In this document: one piece after another, positions 6,095 through 8,993 of the stretch | Numbering within the stretch: position 1 is the stretch's first letter | Layout: every line of letters begins with the position of its first letter | Assembly (NCBI GenBank): GCA_007130745.1 | Contig: SLRW01000038.1 | Span: forward strand, 1 to 8,993 | DNA length: 8,993 nt | Direction of reading: 5' to 3' | Source of the DNA: Gammaproteobacteria bacterium | GTDB taxonomy: Bacteria > Pseudomonadota > Gammaproteobacteria > UBA5335 > SLRW01 | Made by a program: the position numbers and the translations under genes | Notes under the pieces: generated by a model | What the model saw: only the letters and a program-made list of their open reading frames with translations | Databases searched by the model: none | Told to the model about the DNA's origin: nothing

Positions 6095-7246
6095 TCAACT
6101 CTCCCCGTTGTGCTCGCCGAGAAGCAGTTCGGCCAGTCTTGCACGATGATGGAGGGCGTCGCCGAAGACATGCCGGGCCCAGGTTGCGCGACGGAAATAC
6201 AACTGCACATCGCACTCCCAGGTAAAGCCGAAAGCGCCGTGAAACTGCACTGCCCGATCCGTGGCAAAAGCCGCCGTATCCCCCGCATAAGCCTTGAGCA
6301 TGCGTGCAGCCACTTCCGACTCACCATTCGCACCGTCGAACACTGTCGCCGCCTGCTGCATCAACCCGCGGCTGTTCTCGATCTGACCCATGATGTCCAC
6401 TGTCGGGTGCTTGAGCGCCTGATAACTGCCGATGGTCTTGCCGAACTGGGTGCGGGTTTTGAGATACTCGAGCATCAGGCTGAACACCCCGTCCGCCACA
6501 CCGGTCAGCTCCGCCCCGACCAGCAGCCAGCCCAGCGCGTGGGTATCGCGAATCGCGGCGGCGCTATCGCCCCCGGCGAGCAGTGCGTCATTGCCCAGGC
6601 GGATGCCATCACAATCCATGCGGTAGCTGCGACGCGTCTCGTCAACCAGGTATTCGCGTTCGATGGCGGTATAGGGAATATCCTCGCGCGACAACGCAAA
6701 TACCGCCGGCCCCTTATCGGTGTCGGCCGACACCAGCACCAGATCGGCAAAGGCCAGCTCCAGCACCCCGGATTTGCGGCCTTCAAGGCGCCAGCCCTTA
6801 CCCTTGCGAGTGGCCGTCACGCCGGTGTGTTCCGGCAGCCAGGCGCCGTCTGCCGGGGCCAGCGCCACCGTGGCAATGCATTCTCCTGCCGCAATAGCCG
6901 GCAGCCATTGCTCGCGCTGACTGTTGTTACCGGCCTGATCCAGCAGTTGCGCGGCCATGGTAGTCGCCAGAAAGGGTGAGGCCAGCAAATACCGTCCCAT
7001 GGTCTCGACCACCGTCACCAGGGCGCCTGCGGACAGGCCCGAGCCCCCATGTTCTTCCGGTAATGCAATGCCCATCCAACCGAGCTGCGCCATCTCTTGC
7101 CACAACGCCGTGTGGTAGCCAGTGGATAACCCCATCCACTCACGCACCTGCTCTGTGGTGCACTTGTCACGCAGAAACTCGCGCGCCGATTCGGCGAGCA
7201 TGGCCTGTTCATCACTGAACTCCAGCCGCAGTTCATCCAGCGCCAT
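6095..7246 (-). CDS. Acyl-CoA dehydrogenase, divergent partner subunit
   Basis: A 383-aa flavoprotein of the acyl-CoA dehydrogenase family, which inserts a 2,3-double bond into acyl-CoA. FAD-binding landmarks are RTQFGKTIGSYQALKH (265-280) and QFHGAFGFTWECDVQLYFRRA (334-354). The family's mid-domain signature is degraded: where the partner has GFSEPENGSDLG this protein has VALAPADGAW. I also find no glutamate at either usual catalytic-base position: the helix G region reads VGAELTGVADG, whose single Glu is offset, and the late position is in FTWECD. Such chains occur as one half of heterotetrameric enzymes in actinobacterial and proteobacterial steroid catabolism (FadE/ChsE pairs). The ATG at 7246 begins 5 nt after the stop of the 407-aa dehydrogenase gene, so the two are translationally coupled, and its stop is 1 nt from the thioesterase start. 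Exact substrate cannot be told from sequence. Confidence 0.88.
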   Translation of the reverse strand: MALDELRLEFSDEQAMLAESAREFLRDKCTTEQVREWMGLSTGYHTALWQEMAQLGWMGIALPEEHGGSGLSAGALVTVVETMGRYLLASPFLATTMAAQLLDQAGNNSQREQWLPAIAAGECIATVALAPADGAWLPEHTGVTATRKGKGWRLEGRKSGVLELAFADLVLVSADTDKGPAVFALSREDIPYTAIEREYLVDETRRSYRMDCDGIRLGNDALLAGGDSAAAIRDTHALGWLLVGAELTGVADGVFSLMLEYLKTRTQFGKTIGSYQALKHPTVDIMGQIENSRGLMQQAATVFDGANGESEVAARMLKAYAGDTAAFATDRAVQFHGAFGFTWECDVQLYFRRATWARHVFGDALHHRARLAELLLGEHNGES

Positions 7247-7251
7247 GATCC

Positions 7252-8475
7252 TTACCCCTTACCCAGGCCGAGCAGGCGCTCGCCGATGATGTTGCGCTGA
7301 ATTTCGCTGGTGCCGCCGCCAATAGTGGCGGAATAGCTGTTCATGTGCTGGCGTTGCCACATGCCGTCGTCAAGCGCCTGCGTGTCATCCACGTACAGGG
7401 GCGCCTGCCCGCCTTGCAGACTGACAGCAAAAGCCGCCATGCGCCGCATGTATTCCGAACCCTGCAGCTTGCTCATCAGCATGGGGGCAAATTCACGTCC
7501 CGGTGTCAGCAGTCGCGGGTCACGGCCACGCTGACGATTCAACCGCAGGCAACGCTCCTCGATCATGCACTGCACCAGTTGCTCGCGGATACGCATATCG
7601 GCCAGCGCCGGGCGCCCGTCGCGTCGACTCTTGCCTGCGGTCTGGACCAGATCGCGGGCGCTGATCACCGACATGATATTGCCGCCGGCCTGCCCCAGCG
7701 CCGCGCCGCGCTCAAAAGCCAGCACTGCCATAGCCACGCTCCAGCCCTGCCCTTCCTCACCCACCAGGGTGTCGGCGGGGATGCGGGCATCATCGAAAAA
7801 GGTCTGGGCGAAACCGTACTCGCCGGTCATCTTGCGGATACGCCGGATATCGATGCCCGGTACATCCATGGGGGCGAGAAAGAAACTCAGACCGGCGTAC
7901 TTGTTGGGCGCGGCCGGGTCGGTACGTGCGATCAGGATCATATGGGCGGCGTATTCGGCCTGGCTGGTCCAGATCTTGGAGCCGTTGATGACATAGCTGT
8001 CACCATCACGCACGGCTCGTGTCCGGGCATTACCCAGGTCCGAGCCGTTTTCGGGCTCGGAAAAGCCCTGACACCAGATTTCCTCCGCACTGAGTATCTT
8101 CTTGATATAGCGTTTTTTCTGCGCCTCGGTACCCAGCTTGAGAATCGTCGGGCCGGCCCAGGACAAACCAATGGCATTGATCATGAAAGGCGCCTGCAGA
8201 CGGGCCATTTCACGTGTAACAATATCCTGGTAGACCTGTGGCATACCGCCACCGCCGTATTCCTCCGGCCAGCTCATGCCAAGGTAACCGGCTTCGTAAA
8301 CCTGCTGCTGCCAGTCGCGCAAATACTCGAACTGCGCCCGGTTATCGATCTCCATGAAGGTCAACGGCAGGCGAAAATCCGGCTTTGACGGGATATTCGC
8401 CTTGAGCCAGGCGCTGACCTTTTGTGCGAACTTGTCACGTTCCTCTCTGGAAACATGCTGTTTATCCTGTGCCAC
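7252..8475 (-). CDS. Acyl-CoA dehydrogenase, likely catalytic subunit
   Basis: A 407-aa acyl-CoA dehydrogenase, first gene of the leftward operon. It has the N-terminal helical domain with WPEEYGGGG (69-77), the FAD/substrate signature WCQGFSEPENGSDLG (134-148), the beta domain, and the C-terminal helical domain ending in IGGGTSEIQRNIIGERLLGLGKG (385-407). The medium-chain-type base (Glu in YEGT) is replaced by Gly in this last motif. Glu255 in VLAFERGAAL aligns by eye with the helix-G base of isovaleryl-CoA and long-chain dehydrogenases (LDLERL), so it is the probable base. The start is GTG at 8475, with GGGAG 7 nt upstream. I see no better ATG. Electrons would pass to electron-transferring flavoprotein. 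Closest in style to FadE-type dehydrogenases of steroid, terpenoid or branched acyl-CoA pathways; the substrate is not determinable here. Transcription probably starts near the 8608-8627 inverted repeat. Confidence 0.9.
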   Translation of the reverse strand: MAQDKQHVSREERDKFAQKVSAWLKANIPSKPDFRLPLTFMEIDNRAQFEYLRDWQQQVYEAGYLGMSWPEEYGGGGMPQVYQDIVTREMARLQAPFMINAIGLSWAGPTILKLGTEAQKKRYIKKILSAEEIWCQGFSEPENGSDLGNARTRAVRDGDSYVINGSKIWTSQAEYAAHMILIARTDPAAPNKYAGLSFFLAPMDVPGIDIRRIRKMTGEYGFAQTFFDDARIPADTLVGEEGQGWSVAMAVLAFERGAALGQAGGNIMSVISARDLVQTAGKSRRDGRPALADMRIREQLVQCMIEERCLRLNRQRGRDPRLLTPGREFAPMLMSKLQGSEYMRRMAAFAVSLQGGQAPLYVDDTQALDDGMWQRQHMNSYSATIGGGTSEIQRNIIGERLLGLGKG

Positions 8476-8561
8476 CTGTACGCTCCCGGGGGTAATGACC
8501 TGAGGGGAACACTGATTTATTCCTCGTACCCTGCCTATAGACGCCGCAGAGCCCGCTGAGA

Positions 8562-8613
8562 GTAAATCAATGTTTCGTCGGGCAAGCTATCACCGTAGCC
8601 TCCGGTAAATCAA
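8562..8613 (+). repeat. Direct repeat GTAAATCAA, two copies 43 bp apart
   Basis: GTAAATCAA is present at 8562-8570 and 8605-8613; the second copy overlaps the left arm of the 8608-8627 inverted repeat. The core TAAATCA occurs a third time inverted at 8513-8519. A 43-bp offset is about four helical turns, so cooperative binding is conceivable, but AT-rich 9-mers can recur by chance. Confidence 0.4.
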
Positions 8614-8627
8614 GCAAGCGCTTGATT
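8608..8627. promoter_or_regulatory. Inverted repeat, probable TetR-family operator
   Basis: AATCAAGC (8608-8615) and GCTTGATT (8620-8627) are perfect reverse complements around AAGC; CAAGCGCTTG (8615-8624) is a nested 10-bp palindrome. The 14 bp at 8613-8626 match AnCAAGnnCTTGnT, the consensus I recall for KstR2, a TetR-family repressor of the late steroid-degradation genes in actinobacteria. Location between two divergent acyl-CoA-type genes, overlapping TTGATT -35-like hexamers on both strands, suits a repressor controlling both sides. No regulator gene lies in the window. Confidence 0.65.
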
Positions 8628-8693
8628 AAGTGCCTTGAAATGATAAGCTCGGAAACCTCCGGATCAACACAATACATTCAGGACACCTTGAAC

Positions 8694-8993
8694 ATGGGTT
8701 TCAATTCCATATTTCGGCCCGGTCTGTTCGATGGCCAGGTTATTCTTGTCACCGGCGGCGGCTCGGGCATTGGCCGCTGTATGGCGCATGAACTGGCCCA
8801 CCTGGGCGCCACTGTTTTCATCAGCGGGCGCAATGAGAACAAGCTCGCCGCCGTGGCCGAAGAAATCACCGCCGACGGCGGCAAGGCCGATTACACCACC
8901 TGCGATATCCGCGAGGAAGACCAGGTCCGGGCCATGGTCGCCACCCTGCTTGAGCGCCATGGTCGCATTGACGGCCTGATCAACAATGCCGGC
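8694..8993 (+). CDS. Short-chain dehydrogenase/reductase, N-terminal 100 residues (cut by window edge)
   Basis: The open frame from ATG 8694 runs without a stop to the window end. Residues 14-27 (GQVILVTGGGSGIG) give the classical SDR nucleotide-binding motif TGxxxGIG (20-27). SGRN at 44-47, with Arg after the second strand, favours NADP(H) over NAD(H). CDIREEDQV matches the adenine-contacting D-I/V turn, and the visible part ends in INNAG (96-100), the structural NNAG motif. The catalytic Ser-Tyr-Lys lie beyond the edge. FRPGLFDGQ at the start resembles SDRs of the peroxisomal enoyl-CoA reductase / dienoyl-CoA reductase type and those of acyclic terpene degradation, but this is an impression. 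The ribosome site is weak (AGGA, about 10 nt away). It is divergent from the acyl-CoA dehydrogenase operon and probably in the same pathway. Confidence 0.85.
   Translation, partial: MGFNSIFRPGLFDGQVILVTGGGSGIGRCMAHELAHLGATVFISGRNENKLAAVAEEITADGGKADYTTCDIREEDQVRAMVATLLERHGRIDGLINNAG

Larger units (their letters stand above)
8476..8693. other. Divergent control region, dehydrogenase operon / SDR
   Basis: This 218 bp region has no gene. It carries a strong inverted repeat (8608-8627), the direct repeat GTAAATCAA (8562-8570 and 8605-8613), and the GGGAG ribosome site of the leftward GTG start. TTGATT, matching TTGACA at 4 of 6, occurs on each strand inside the arms of the inverted repeat and could serve as -35 elements in both directions. 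A leftward -10 could be the GATAGC on the minus strand near 8585-8594. The rightward -10 is unclear. Confidence 0.5.

Noticed and set aside
5659..6333. Extended 224-codon version of the thioesterase
   Set aside because: The extra 80 residues overlap the 3' end of the dehydrogenase gene in another frame and do not resemble the hot-dog family; the ATG at 6093 gives the full domain with a ribosome site.
6035..6979. 314-codon rightward open frame opposite the 383-aa dehydrogenase
   Set aside because: Antisense shadow of a motif-bearing gene, with no domain and no convincing ribosome site.
7345..8388. 347-codon rightward open frame opposite the large acyl-CoA dehydrogenase
   Set aside because: It is antisense to a clear acyl-CoA dehydrogenase with family motifs throughout; the predicted protein is rich in His, Gln and Arg and has no recognisable domain, typical of a GC-rich shadow.
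8664..8960. 98-codon leftward open frame opposite the SDR
   Set aside because: The plus strand encodes TGGGSGIG and NNAG in register from 8694; the leftward frame is its shadow.

Overview
The window looks like chromosomal DNA from a fairly GC-rich Gammaproteobacterium. The evidence is indirect: two lipoproteins with classical lipoboxes (so a Gram-negative envelope), a PAS-PAS-GGDEF-EAL protein, a RecQ start of proteobacterial type, and Shine-Dalgarno sites in front of most genes. I cannot fix a genus. I see no insertion sequence, tRNA, rRNA, CRISPR array or phage gene.

Layout, left to right. (1) Positions 1-1092 run leftward: an alpha/beta hydrolase (1092-226), then the first 35 codons of a recQ helicase gene that runs off the left edge. 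(2) A 251 bp gap separates the hydrolase from a rightward membrane-anchored c-di-GMP protein (1344-3689). Its EAL phosphodiesterase site is intact, its GGDEF motif reads SGDEF, and it has no RxxD inhibitory site. (3) A leftward acidic lipoprotein of unknown function (4812-3796) converges on it; the hairpin between them ends in a T-run on the minus strand. (4) A rightward lipoprotein with a BamE/SmpA-like C-terminal part (5032-5586) is divergent from the first lipoprotein. The shared 219 bp upstream region holds an 11-bp-period direct repeat typical of OmpR/PhoB-class response regulator sites. (5) A leftward lipid-type catabolic operon follows (8475-5659): a 407-aa acyl-CoA dehydrogenase with a GTG start, a 383-aa partner acyl-CoA dehydrogenase, and a hot-dog thioesterase. 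The three are separated by 5 and 1 nt and closed by a shared bidirectional hairpin. (6) Divergent from it, an SDR oxidoreductase starts at 8694 and runs off the right edge. The 218 bp between them contains a clear inverted repeat that fits a TetR-family operator.

How the genes work together. The acyl-CoA dehydrogenase pair, thioesterase and SDR look like one beta-oxidation-like module for an unusual acyl-CoA (branched, terpenoid or steroid-ring derived), controlled from the central palindrome. The pair probably forms a heteromeric enzyme in which the 407-aa chain supplies the catalytic glutamate. The two lipoproteins and the c-di-GMP protein are separate envelope or signalling genes. The most interesting items are the operator (it matches the KstR2 consensus as I recall it), the divergent lipoprotein pair with its response-regulator-like repeat, and the orphan acidic lipoprotein.
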